DNA of 64,000 nucleotides from an uncultured bacterium (GTDB lineage: Bacteria; Bacteroidota; Bacteroidia; Bacteroidales; Bacteroidaceae). Shown piece after piece: positions 35,543 through 43,416 of this stretch (its first letter is position 1; every line of letters starts with the position of its first letter). Under the pieces are notes generated by a model, which saw only the letters and a list, made by a program, of their open reading frames with translations, did no database searches and was not told the DNA's origin. The stretch spans positions 1-64,000 of the forward strand of contig CAJMPR010000003.1 of NCBI GenBank assembly GCA_905215345.1. The letters are read 5' to 3'. The position numbers were made by a program, and so were the translations under genes.

Positions 35543-35950
35543 TTAAAGGTATTGATATATAGCATATTCTCGAACCGCGTTTGCGACGGATTTGGCATTC
35601 CAGCCAACAATGACATCAGCTACATTTTTCACAACAGAAGATGTGCGTTCTGCCCCCCATGGTTGAACCGCAATAATTGGTTTGCGATATTTCTGTGCCA
35701 TTTCAATTTCTTTGTTAATCCACTTGCTATAAGTGGCATATACTCCAGCAAGGATAATGACACAACTACACCCTTTAACTTTTGCTTCTATTGCATCAGA
35801 TAATTGCTTGTCTGAGCCATTTGTATGAATGGGGTCATTCTGGGGGACAGAATGGTTGTAAAAGCGAATACCTTCTTGACGTAAAAATAATTCAATTTTG
35901 TCATAATCGCTTGAATATGACCACGAATGCGAAATAAATATTCTGTACAT
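35543..35950 (-). CDS. ThsB-like TIR protein (Thoeris sensor type)
   Basis: A 135-residue stand-alone TIR of the MTH538/DUF1863 kind used as ThsB in Thoeris. Seen: MYRIFISHSW with the two Ser/His positions, RFYNHSVPQNDPIH, the helix LSDAIEAKVKGCSCVIILAGVY and SKWINKEIEMAQ, where Glu81 is the probable catalytic residue, then PIIAVQPWG. ThsB proteins detect phage and turn NAD+ into a cyclic signal. It is the first gene of a compact three-gene operon followed by a caspase-like protease. Confidence 0.87.
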   Translation of the reverse strand: MYRIFISHSWSYSSDYDKIELFLRQEGIRFYNHSVPQNDPIHTNGSDKQLSDAIEAKVKGCSCVIILAGVYATYSKWINKEIEMAQKYRKPIIAVQPWGAERTSSVVKNVADVIVGWNAKSVANAVREYAIYQYL

Positions 35951-36009
35951 AATACAAGAGTGTGAACTCTCTGGTCCTTCACCAGGGTCTTAATTTCGAA
36001 TTCACGATG

Positions 36010-36017
36010 CAAATATA
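36010..36017 (-). promoter_or_regulatory. -7 box of the TIR/caspase operon
   Basis: Perfect TATATTTG on the minus strand, 60 bases before the first TIR gene. No clear -33 box. Confidence 0.5.
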
Positions 36018-36098
36018 CAAACTTTTTCAGTATTATATATTCAAGATGAGAAAAAATCACATTGTAAATACTATATATCACAAAATCATACGTAATAT

Positions 36099-36130
36099 AT
36101 TGTGCAAATGAGAAAATATCACTATATTTG
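36099..36130 (+). promoter_or_regulatory. promoter of the ATPase/Kiwa operon
   Basis: ATTG at 36099-36102 and a perfect TATATTTG at 36123-36130 with a 20-base spacer, 32 bases before the ATPase start. It is divergent from the TIR/caspase promoter. Confidence 0.6.
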
Positions 36131-36161
36131 CAGTGTTAAACAACTTATTTAGTCAATACTT

Positions 36162-37538
36162 ATGCTACAACAGTTCACAATAGAAAATTTCCTATCCTTT
36201 AAGGATAAAGAAATATTACTCCTTCAGCCCAACAAAGGTTCTTTGAAAAAGGACCATAAAATGGAGCCGACTAAAGGACAGTGGGTGCTAAAATCAGCAG
36301 CAGTGTTTGGAGCAAATGCTGGCGGAAAGAGCAATTTTGTCAAGGCGATAGAGTTAGGTAAAAAACTTGTTTTAAGGGGTACTCGTACAGATGATTTAAT
36401 AGATTTTTACCCCTTTCGTTTGAGCTCGGAAAATAAGAAAAAAGATACAACCATTATTTATCATATACTTTGTGGAAACAAAAAATATGAATATGGCTTT
36501 AGCTACAATGCAGAACAAATAAGCTTAGAATGGCTTAAGCAAATAAACAAAAACAATGAATGTGTTATTTTTCAAAGGAATACAAAAAAATCCAATTTTG
36601 ATATTTCATATCTTCTTAAACTCAATCCAAAAGAAGAAGAATCACAATTCTTGTCATTTCTTGCAAAAGCGACACCACAAAGACAATTGTTTCTTCATGA
36701 GGTCATGAGTCGTAACATTCATGAGAATGTATCAAATATTAAAGATTTGGATTCTGTTATAGACTGGTTCGTAAATTCTCTTAAAATTATATTCCCTGAT
36801 ACTCCGTATAAGCAAGGTGTATTACTTAAAGCTGCTGATGATAATGATTTAAAACGTGGTTTTGGGGCACTTTTAAGATATTTCAATACTGGCGTTGATA
36901 GTGTAAAATTAATAGAAGTACAATTTGAAAAACTTGGTATTCCACAAGATTTACAACGTGCAATAAAAGCAGATTTGTCAAAATCCAACACAGATGAAGC
37001 ATTTGGAGCATTAAGATTTGACGATAACTTGTATTTAATCAACTTGATTGATGGTGAAATTAAGGCTAAGAAATTGATGACAGTACATAAAAAAATGAAT
37101 GAAACTGATGTCGAGCTTTTTTCGCTTGGCGATGAGAGTGATGGTACAAAACGTTTATTTGATTATATTCCACTTATCTTGGACTTGATTCAAGGAGAGA
37201 AAGTCTTTATTGTTGATGAAATGGAACGTAGCTTGCATCCATCACTTATTAAGCAAATAATTTTATTGTTTTATAAGTATTCAAAAGATGTTTCAAGTCA
37301 ACTGATTTTCACCACTCATGAAAGTTCTTTAATGGATCAAAAGATATTCAGGAGAGATGAAATATGGTTGATGAAAAAAGACAATAACGGTATCAGTTCA
37401 TTTGGAAGAATGGATAATTTATATAATGTGCGCTTTGATAAAATGCTTCAAAACAGCTATCTTAATGGCGAGTACGGCGCAACCCCCATATTTGAGACAG
37501 AAGAGGAGATAAACAAATTATTTTCATCTTTAAAATAA
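36162..37538 (+). CDS. AAA15/OLD-type ATPase
   Basis: A 458-residue SMC/ABC-like ATPase. It starts LQQFTIENFLSFKDKEIL, the usual AAA15 opening, with Walker A FGANAGGKSNF (Gly50-Ser57), a signature region near SLGDESDGTKRLFDYIPLI, Walker B VFIVDEMERSLHP (Asp352, Glu353) and the switch His in TTHESS. No TOPRIM domain follows. Such ATPases are found in Septu, PARIS, retron and Abi systems with a nuclease partner. Here the usual RloB-type partner is absent and Kiwa-like genes follow 7 bases later, so the effector may be supplied by them. Base composition is markedly A/T-rich. Confidence 0.85.
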   Translation: MLQQFTIENFLSFKDKEILLLQPNKGSLKKDHKMEPTKGQWVLKSAAVFGANAGGKSNFVKAIELGKKLVLRGTRTDDLIDFYPFRLSSENKKKDTTIIYHILCGNKKYEYGFSYNAEQISLEWLKQINKNNECVIFQRNTKKSNFDISYLLKLNPKEEESQFLSFLAKATPQRQLFLHEVMSRNIHENVSNIKDLDSVIDWFVNSLKIIFPDTPYKQGVLLKAADDNDLKRGFGALLRYFNTGVDSVKLIEVQFEKLGIPQDLQRAIKADLSKSNTDEAFGALRFDDNLYLINLIDGEIKAKKLMTVHKKMNETDVELFSLGDESDGTKRLFDYIPLILDLIQGEKVFIVDEMERSLHPSLIKQIILLFYKYSKDVSSQLIFTTHESSLMDQKIFRRDEIWLMKKDNNGISSFGRMDNLYNVRFDKMLQNSYLNGEYGATPIFETEEEINKLFSSLK

Positions 37539-37545
37539 TCTTCCG

Positions 37546-38136
37546 ATGGTAAGTTTTGTTTCTAAATTTCTGTTCACCGCCACGGTAACAGCACCAACAT
37601 TCTTGTCACTAGGATTAATAGGTGTCATTAAGGATAGCACGAATTATTTTCGATTTTGGGATGAAATGCTAGAAAATAGGATATTTCCTACTAGTTTTGA
37701 ATGGTGGGGCATCAATATCAGTTTTGGATTCACATTAATATGTCTTATCGGCATCAAAATTTTTCTTTGTAAAAAATCTAGCAAGTACAAGGAGGGAAAA
37801 ACTATTCAAGTGAAATCTTATTCAAATTTATCTCTGAACAGTGCGGAGCAGGTAATTTCGTCTATAATCCCTTGGTTGACAATATTTGCCGACGAACTTG
37901 ATTTTATGGTATTATTTGTTTGCATAATACTTCAATGCTGCTTTATTGCGATTGCAAGTTATAATAACAACAACTATAATTTACTTTGTTCAATATGGGG
38001 GTATCGCTATTATGAAGTATATACAGAAGAAAACACCTATATACTAATTTCTGAAAAATGTATCAGGAATAAGAATGAGATTAAAAAGTTTGTTGAAGTG
38101 ACAGATTATATGGGTTTAATCATTAATGAAAAATAA
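37546..38136 (+). CDS. kwaA: KwaA-like membrane protein of a Kiwa system
   Basis: A 196-residue membrane protein with about four hydrophobic segments: ~5-27 (FLFTATVTAPTFLSLGLIGVI), ~50-72 (GINISFGFTLICLIGIKIFL), ~108-120 and ~122-140 (FMVLFVCIILQCCFIAIAS). The C-terminal part has NNYNLLCSIWGYRYYEV and a strand-rich end, the layout of KwaA. KwaA is the envelope sensor of Kiwa, which detects phage at the membrane. Assignment rests on architecture plus the KwaB-like neighbour; I cannot run a profile search. Confidence 0.7.
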   Translation: MVSFVSKFLFTATVTAPTFLSLGLIGVIKDSTNYFRFWDEMLENRIFPTSFEWWGINISFGFTLICLIGIKIFLCKKSSKYKEGKTIQVKSYSNLSLNSAEQVISSIIPWLTIFADELDFMVLFVCIILQCCFIAIASYNNNNYNLLCSIWGYRYYEVYTEENTYILISEKCIRNKNEIKKFVEVTDYMGLIINEK

Positions 38137-38989
38137 TATGAGCCAATTTTATGCATTGATGCCTGATAATACAGTAAAACATATCCCTCTAAAAGAAGAG
38201 ATAATAACAGAGATTAAAAACCTATTTATAAATAGTGGGGCTACATTCAAACCAGAAGGTATAGAAGAAGATGTTTTCGATGGCAATATTGTTAGTCGGA
38301 ACGGAGAAAATATAACGTACGTGCATTATGACTTACCTGAAGATTTTGCTCGTATACCATGTAATCAGGCTGACATGTCCGAATACAATATAAATGAAGA
38401 TATGCCTAAAAGCATCTTTTATTACGATGATGGAAAGTTCTATTTTCAGATCTTTAATAAGAAAAATATGTTGCAACGCAAAATGGTCTTGCGGTTTGAA
38501 TATGGAAATGTATTTGCAAAAATGAATAACTCTGCTTTTATTGTCGAAGATAAGATTCATGCGTTGTACGAGGAGGGAAAGCTATATTTCCAAAGTTATA
38601 CAGTCGCAAATCAAATATTCTCACTAATAAATTTTGTTACAGAAGCTACAAATGCTGAAATTGAATCCTTTGGAGAATTAGATGGAATTAATGTAAATAC
38701 CGAAAGCATAAAGCATATAGCAAACATAAAGACACGTCGGCTTATAAAGTTGTTGTCGAACACTGACAATATTTCAACTTTTATGAGAAAAGCATCTCGA
38801 ACAAAAACAAGCCTATTAAATAAATACGGAGTTAATGCCCAAATAAATGAAAATAAAGAATTGGTTTTACCAACAAATAATGTTGCAGATTTGAACCGTG
38901 TTTTAGAGTTTCTCAATGAGGACATATTTAGGGGTGTAATTACCGACAGACTTTATCGTTCAAATTCAAAGAAAAAAGATAATCACTAA
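38126..38989 (+). CDS. kwaB: KwaB-like DUF4868 protein of a Kiwa system
   Basis: A 287-residue cytosolic protein overlapping kwaA by 11 bases. Acidic N-terminal half (~1-110), then a strand FEYGNVFAKMNNSAFIVEDKIHALYEEGKLYFQSYTVANQIFS with the FIVxDKI pattern of DUF4868. A C-terminal helical section follows (IKTRRLIKLLSNTDNI; NVADLNRVLEFLNED). KwaB is the DNA-binding effector of Kiwa that blocks phage replication and late transcription. ATG at 38138 is an alternative start. Confidence 0.72.
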   Translation: MKNNMSQFYALMPDNTVKHIPLKEEIITEIKNLFINSGATFKPEGIEEDVFDGNIVSRNGENITYVHYDLPEDFARIPCNQADMSEYNINEDMPKSIFYYDDGKFYFQIFNKKNMLQRKMVLRFEYGNVFAKMNNSAFIVEDKIHALYEEGKLYFQSYTVANQIFSLINFVTEATNAEIESFGELDGINVNTESIKHIANIKTRRLIKLLSNTDNISTFMRKASRTKTSLLNKYGVNAQINENKELVLPTNNVADLNRVLEFLNEDIFRGVITDRLYRSNSKKKDNH

Positions 38990-38991
38990 TT

Positions 38992-39990
38992 ATGAGCGAA
39001 GAAAACAAAATAATACTCTATCAAGACGATAACGAGATAACTCGTGTGTCCGTGCGTTTTGCCGATGAGGATTTATGGCTGACGCAAAATCAGTTGGCGG
39101 AAATATATTGTACAACACAACAGAACATCAGCCAACATGTGGATAATATATATAAAGATGGAGAACTGACCATAGAGGCAACTAACAAGAAATTCTTGTT
39201 AGTTCGCCAGGAAGGCAATCGTCAGGTAAAACGTAACATTGACCATTACAATCTTGACATGATTATAGCATTGGGGTATCGTATCCAGTCGCAGGTGGCG
39301 ACTCGTTTCCGTCGCTGGGCTACCCAACGGCTTCACGAATACATCCAAAAGGGATTTGCTATGGATGACGAGCGATTGAAACAGGGAGGAAACCGATATT
39401 TCCGTGAATTGTTACAGCGCATCAGGGATATTCGTAGTAGCGAACGTAATTTTTACCAACAGGTTACGGACATTTATGCCACAGCGACAGACTACGACCC
39501 TCGTGACGAGATGACAAAAATGTTTTTTGCCACAGTACAGAACAAGCTGCATTATGCGGTTCATGAGAATACGGCAGCCGAAGTTATCTATCATCGCGTG
39601 GATAATGAAAAGCCATTTGTGGGTATGACAAACTTCAAGGGTAATTATGTGACTAAAGATGATGTGAAGATTGCTAAAAATTATTTGTCTGAGATTGAAC
39701 TACAACGCTTGAATCTGCTTGTTTCCGGTTTCTTGGACTTTGCCGAGTTCCAAGCATTGGAAATGAATCCCATGACAATGAAAGACTGGATAGAAGCACT
39801 GGACAACCAGATTATTGCACACAAACGGAAGGTCTTGATTGGTAAAGGACGTATTTCACATAAACAGGCGATTGAAAAGGCAGAAAAGGAGTTTGCTATC
39901 TATCGCAAACGTGAAATGGACTTGCTTGAAAGCGATTTTGATAGAGAAATCAAAAGATTAAAGGACAAGAACGATAATAATCCAAACTAA
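38992..39990 (+). CDS. RhuM-family protein
   Basis: A 332-residue protein of the RhuM family. The N-terminal HTH-like domain reads VRFADEDLWLTQNQLAEIYCTTQQNISQHVDNIY, then VRQEGNRQVKRNIDHYNLDMIIALGYRIQS and FRRWATQRLHEYIQKGFAMDDERL. The C-terminal half contains FFATVQNKLHYAVHENTAAEVIYHRVD and a charged helical end (KAIEKAEKEFAIYRKRE-like). Function unknown; often found in mobile and defence regions. Two bases after kwaB, so it is in the same operon. Confidence 0.85.
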   Translation: MSEENKIILYQDDNEITRVSVRFADEDLWLTQNQLAEIYCTTQQNISQHVDNIYKDGELTIEATNKKFLLVRQEGNRQVKRNIDHYNLDMIIALGYRIQSQVATRFRRWATQRLHEYIQKGFAMDDERLKQGGNRYFRELLQRIRDIRSSERNFYQQVTDIYATATDYDPRDEMTKMFFATVQNKLHYAVHENTAAEVIYHRVDNEKPFVGMTNFKGNYVTKDDVKIAKNYLSEIELQRLNLLVSGFLDFAEFQALEMNPMTMKDWIEALDNQIIAHKRKVLIGKGRISHKQAIEKAEKEFAIYRKREMDLLESDFDREIKRLKDKNDNNPN

Positions 39991-40052
39991 TTCACTACCT
40001 TTGCACCAAGAAATCATCCGTTTCCACAATGCGCAAAACACAGAAGTCCAAC

Positions 40053-40074
40053 GGTGGAGCAATAGGAGGAGATT
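40053..40074. repeat. candidate right-end integrase arm sites
   Basis: GGTGGAGCAA at 40053-40062 matches 17172-17181 near the other end, and GGAGGAGATT at 40065-40074 is the inverse of AATCTCCTCC at 17197-17206. Shared words just inside both att sites are typical of integrase arm-type sites. Confidence 0.4.
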
Positions 40075-40128
40075 GCTGTTAATGTGATTCTGAAAAGTAA
40101 TGATATACAGCCACTTGTAGATATGTTA

Positions 40129-40150
40129 CGATTCCTGGTGGCACCACTTT
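40129..40150. repeat. attR direct repeat
   Basis: Identical over 22 bases to 17039-17060, from CGATTCCTGG through CACCACTTT. It is the displaced original 3' end of tRNA-Phe and marks the right boundary of the island. A hairpin (AAATCCCCTGGACT with AGTTCAGGGATTT, ~40163-40197) and T tract follow, probably the old tRNA terminator. Confidence 0.9.
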
Positions 40151-40261
40151 AAAAAAGATGTAAAATCCCCTGGACTCCAAAAAAGTTCAGGGATTTTTCT
40201 TTTCCAAGAATACACAAAGCAAATAGAATTTCTATAACCTTGCTCCACTATATATCCTTTC

Positions 40262-40988
40262 TTATATTTTACCTTTCTTCAATTTTATCAAACTTGGAGT
40301 AGCAATATCGAACATAAGTTGCAAAGCCTCATTACTGTATATTTTCCTAGCAATAGGAATACCAATAAACAAAGAATACCCCCAATCATAAGTTAACTGG
40401 CTCAAATGGATTTGCTTACCGGCATGTAAACTGTACAAAGCCTTTCGAAATCGTGCTATCTGCAAAAACTCTTTCGGATTTAGCCCCGTATATTCAACAA
40501 ATACTCGTTTAAACTGCTTATACCCGAGACAAGTTGTTTGAGAAAGCTCTTTAATATCCTGTTTTCCATCATTGACAAATTGAACAACAGCATTCATTCT
40601 ATCAAATCTATCGGACGTAAAGCTATACAGCCTCTTTAATAGATATTGCTCAATCAAATATACACACTGACCGCTATCTCCTGTCTCCATTAATTGCTTA
40701 TTCAAATCAAATAAAAGAGTATCTCCCAATAACTCTATATCAATATTCTTATCCCGTATGTTATTCATAGGAATACCAAAGATTACTCTCGCGGCTACCG
40801 ATTGGAAAACAACTGCAATCAGATTGAGATTACCGGAATAAATGCCATCCGAATAGCATGCAGATTGTCCGCACAAGCTCGAATGGGACTGCATTTCCTG
40901 ATGCAATGTAGAATAAATCCGTCTCCCCGATGAAATGCAAGCATGACACAACTTATCAGAAAGCGGTCTAAAATATGGACTTTGTCAT
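40262..40988 (-). pseudogene. AraC-family regulator with damaged start and odd C-terminus
   Basis: The clean frame (to TTG at 40951) gives 229 residues with a DUF6597-like sensor half (CHACISSGRRIYSTLHQEM, NLIAVVFQSVAARVIFGIP) and an AraC HTH (DIKELSQTTCLGYKQFKRVFVEYTGLNPKEFLQIARF). The only good start, ATG at 40988, is one base out of frame; removing one base near codon 4 would give MTKPYFRPLSDKL. The C-terminal ~35 residues after DWGYS do not look like the expected second HTH, suggesting a further change. Probably a decaying regulator beside attR. Confidence 0.55.
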
Positions 40989-41013
40989 TTTTCAAAAAAA
41001 ATGCGTATTTTTG
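40981..41013 (+). promoter_or_regulatory. promoter of the GNAT/methyltransferase fusion gene
   Basis: TTTG at 40981-40984, a 21-base spacer and a perfect TATTTTTG at 41006-41013. It overlaps the start of the divergent AraC gene. Confidence 0.65.
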
Positions 41014-41038
41014 TTGCATATAGAAAAGAAATACACAG

Positions 41039-42391
41039 ATGGATATTTCAATACGCGACTTGAGCAACAACGAAGTTGCTATAGCATTAGAGCTCACATG
41101 GGAAGTTTTCCTGCAATTTGAGGCTCCGGATTATTCACAGGAGGGGATAAACGAGTTCAGATGCTTTCTTGATAATCAAGACGGGATGAAGGAACTCCGG
41201 TTCTTCGGTGCTTTTAGCCACGATAAACTGGTCGGAACTCTTGCCATGCGGCAGAGCCACATCAGTCTGCTTTTTGTGAGAAAAGAGTTTCATCGGCAAG
41301 GAATTGCCAAGAAGCTCTTCCATCATATGCTATCTCAAATCAAAAGTAACGAGATTACGGTAAATTCATCCCCCTACGCATTGGAGTTTTATGGCAAATT
41401 GGGGTTCACCGCTACAAACACCGAACAAGTTACCAATGGAATACGATATACACCTATGCTCCATCCGAGAAGGGATTTCAAGATATGTGCCACCTCCTGT
41501 CCCGTTATATTGATGGAAGGAGCATTAGGCGAACGGATCAAAAGAGAATTCAATATCAGCATTGATGGAATGGTCGCAATGGCAAGTCTTGTCTATGAAG
41601 AAAAAGGAAGAACAGCTTTGAAATCTTTGTGGGAAGAATACATTGACATCTCCCGAAAGTACCATTTGCCATTTATCGCAACCACCCCGACAAGGCGGGC
41701 AAATCAGGAGCGCGTGAAAGCTGCCGGATATGATGCAACCATCATTCACAGGAATGTGGAGTTTCTCCAAATGCTCAAAGAGGCCGGTAATACAGAGATG
41801 TATGTTGGTGGATTATTAGGATGTAAAGGTGATGCCTATACAGGCGAGGGAGCATTAAGCACAGAGCAAGCAAAGGCATTCCATAGTTGGCAGGTCAATT
41901 TGTTCAGAGACAGCAAAGTCGATTTTCTGTATGCAGGTATCATGCCATGCCTCCCCGAAGCAATAGGTATGGCGATGGCGATGGCTGAAACTAACATACC
42001 GTATATAATCAGTTTTACAATTCAGGAAGATGGAAAATTGATAGATGGGCACACGATTGATTTTGCCATACACACCATTGATAATAGTGTACGCAACAAA
42101 CCTTTAGGATACATGGCAAATTGCGTACATCCTACCATTGCCCACAAAGCTCTTTCACATCCTTTCAATCAAACAGAAACAGTACGTACCCGCTTCATCG
42201 GCATTCAAGGGAATACGTCCGCTCTATCATACAGTGAGTTAGATGGAGTTCATGACTTAAAAGAGTCCTCTCCCCTAGACTATGCCAACGACACATTGAA
42301 GTTGGTAACCGACTATCACTTGCAGATAGTAGGAGGCTGTTGCGGTACCGATGGCAGACATATGGAAGAAATTGCAAAACGTCTAAAATAA
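41039..42391 (+). CDS. fused GNAT acetyltransferase and homocysteine S-methyltransferase
   Basis: A 450-residue two-domain protein. Residues ~1-145 are a GNAT (ALELTWEVFLQFEAPDYS; SLLFVRKEFHRQGIAKKLFHHML; SPYALEFYGKLGF). Residues ~155-450 are a Zn-dependent homocysteine methyltransferase domain with MEGALGERIKRE, the first Zn-ligand Cys in ANCVHP and the Cys pair in GGCCGTDGRH. Both halves keep their key motifs. This enzyme would methylate homocysteine (or a thiol/selenol) to methionine, with an acetyl-transfer partner activity whose substrate is unknown. Confidence 0.85.
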   Translation: MDISIRDLSNNEVAIALELTWEVFLQFEAPDYSQEGINEFRCFLDNQDGMKELRFFGAFSHDKLVGTLAMRQSHISLLFVRKEFHRQGIAKKLFHHMLSQIKSNEITVNSSPYALEFYGKLGFTATNTEQVTNGIRYTPMLHPRRDFKICATSCPVILMEGALGERIKREFNISIDGMVAMASLVYEEKGRTALKSLWEEYIDISRKYHLPFIATTPTRRANQERVKAAGYDATIIHRNVEFLQMLKEAGNTEMYVGGLLGCKGDAYTGEGALSTEQAKAFHSWQVNLFRDSKVDFLYAGIMPCLPEAIGMAMAMAETNIPYIISFTIQEDGKLIDGHTIDFAIHTIDNSVRNKPLGYMANCVHPTIAHKALSHPFNQTETVRTRFIGIQGNTSALSYSELDGVHDLKESSPLDYANDTLKLVTDYHLQIVGGCCGTDGRHMEEIAKRLK

Positions 42392-42494
42392 CTCTGTCTA
42401 CAAAGGAATAAATACTCATGTTGAAGCAACTCATTCAAGTGGATATTTCCAGCCATTTATCTACCAATATCAACATTTTTTTATAAAAAAGTGA

Positions 42495-42656
42495 ATGAGG
42501 AAGTTATTAAATAAAGTCGATCGTAATGTATTTGCACAGCTTACAGAAATGGAGTTAGCCGAAAAAATAAATAGTTCCCGGTATCTTGTCGAAAAACAAC
42601 TAGAACAAGGCAATGTAAAGGGATACAATTCTCAAATATTTAATACCTTTCCCTAA
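42495..42656 (+). CDS. small 53-residue ORF, uncertain
   Basis: MRKLLNKVDRNVFAQLTEM then ELAEKINSSRYLVEKQLEQG, ending NTFP. The sequence is helical and could be the remnant of a larger regulator. I recognise no family. It follows the fusion gene by ~100 bases with no clear promoter. Confidence 0.3.
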   Translation: MRKLLNKVDRNVFAQLTEMELAEKINSSRYLVEKQLEQGNVKGYNSQIFNTFP

Positions 42657-42970
42657 TCAGCGCAATGCTTCCTCTACCCTCTAACCGTGTGAGAATAATC
42701 AACCGTGTACCCAGATCGCTTCTTTACGGTATATTTTCATCCCCTTAACACAATATGTCCCATATTTCTAATACATTCATTCTTTCACCGAAATATTCAT
42801 AACAAGTAATTTGCACTCTAAAAAGCACATTTTAGTAAGTAATTGCACTTTCAGAGTACAAATTATTCTATTTATAGAAAACGTGTAATAAGTCATTTCA
42901 AAAGCTTCAGGTAACAGAAGTTTGAACCTTCCATAATTATATTTGTTCTGAACGAATAAAAATTAAACTT
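42657..42970. other. regulatory spacer before hsmA-like gene
   Basis: No gene. It contains a direct repeat, AAGTAATTTGCACTCT at 42804-42819 and AAGTAATTGCACTTTC at 42837-42852, 33 bases apart, and a perfect -7 box TATATTTG at 42938-42945, 25 bases before the next start codon. The repeats are candidate operator halves. Confidence 0.45.
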
Positions 42971-43378
42971 ATGGGAACATTCAACCAAGTAGATATTCAT
43001 TTTCTGATAGCAGCTATATGCGTTATATCTTCGGCTTTAGTCTTCTATACCATTGGGGTATGGTCTGAACGTATTCAGAAAACGTTAAAAGGGTGGCATC
43101 TTTTATTTTTCATCTTAGGACTGTGTGCAGACGCTGTAGGCACGACTTTAATGGAACACATTGCCCACATTACACATTTGCATGATGAAGTACATACCAT
43201 CACGGGTATGCTTGCCATTATGCTCATGTTTATTCATGCCATGTGGGCTATCTGGACATATTACAAAGGTTCTGCCAAAGCAAAAGAACATTTTAACCGG
43301 TTCAGTATCGTGGTCTGGCTCATCTGGTTGATACCTTATTGTATCGGGATTTATATGGGGATGAAGCTCCATAGTTGA
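42971..43378 (+). CDS. HsmA-family (TIGR03987) membrane protein
   Basis: A 135-residue protein with four membrane helices: FLIAAICVISSALVFYTIGVW, HLLFFILGLCADAVGTTLM, TITGMLAIMLMFIHAMWAIW and FSIVVWLIWLIPYCIGIYMG. Several His residues (HIAHITHLHDEVH) lie between helices 2 and 3 and could bind metal or haem. It matches the HsmA/TIGR03987 family; function is not known to me. Confidence 0.8.
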   Translation: MGTFNQVDIHFLIAAICVISSALVFYTIGVWSERIQKTLKGWHLLFFILGLCADAVGTTLMEHIAHITHLHDEVHTITGMLAIMLMFIHAMWAIWTYYKGSAKAKEHFNRFSIVVWLIWLIPYCIGIYMGMKLHS

Positions 43379-43416
43379 AAAGATTCTATTTACCCATCCC
43401 CATTTATAGGTATTAC

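Larger units (their letters stand above)
17039..40150. mobile_element. 23.1-kb integrative island in tRNA-Phe
   Basis: Bounded by the 22-base direct repeat at the tRNA-Phe 3' end and at 40129, with a tyrosine integrase at the tRNA side. Left part: integrase, RhuM-like N-domain gene, two excisionase-like HTH genes, a DUF3408 gene, an oriT-like region and mobA. No mobB relaxase, coupling protein or transfer genes are present, so it is not self-transmissible as seen; mobilisation would need help in trans. Cargo: LytTR two-component system, RND efflux, rteA/rteB, and two defence operons. The defence part is visibly richer in A/T than the efflux part, suggesting assembly from different sources. 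Confidence 0.88.

Noticed and set aside
40129..40150. Second tRNA-Phe gene
   Set aside because: Only the last 18 bases of the tRNA plus four flanking bases are present; the 5' part is missing, so it is an att repeat.
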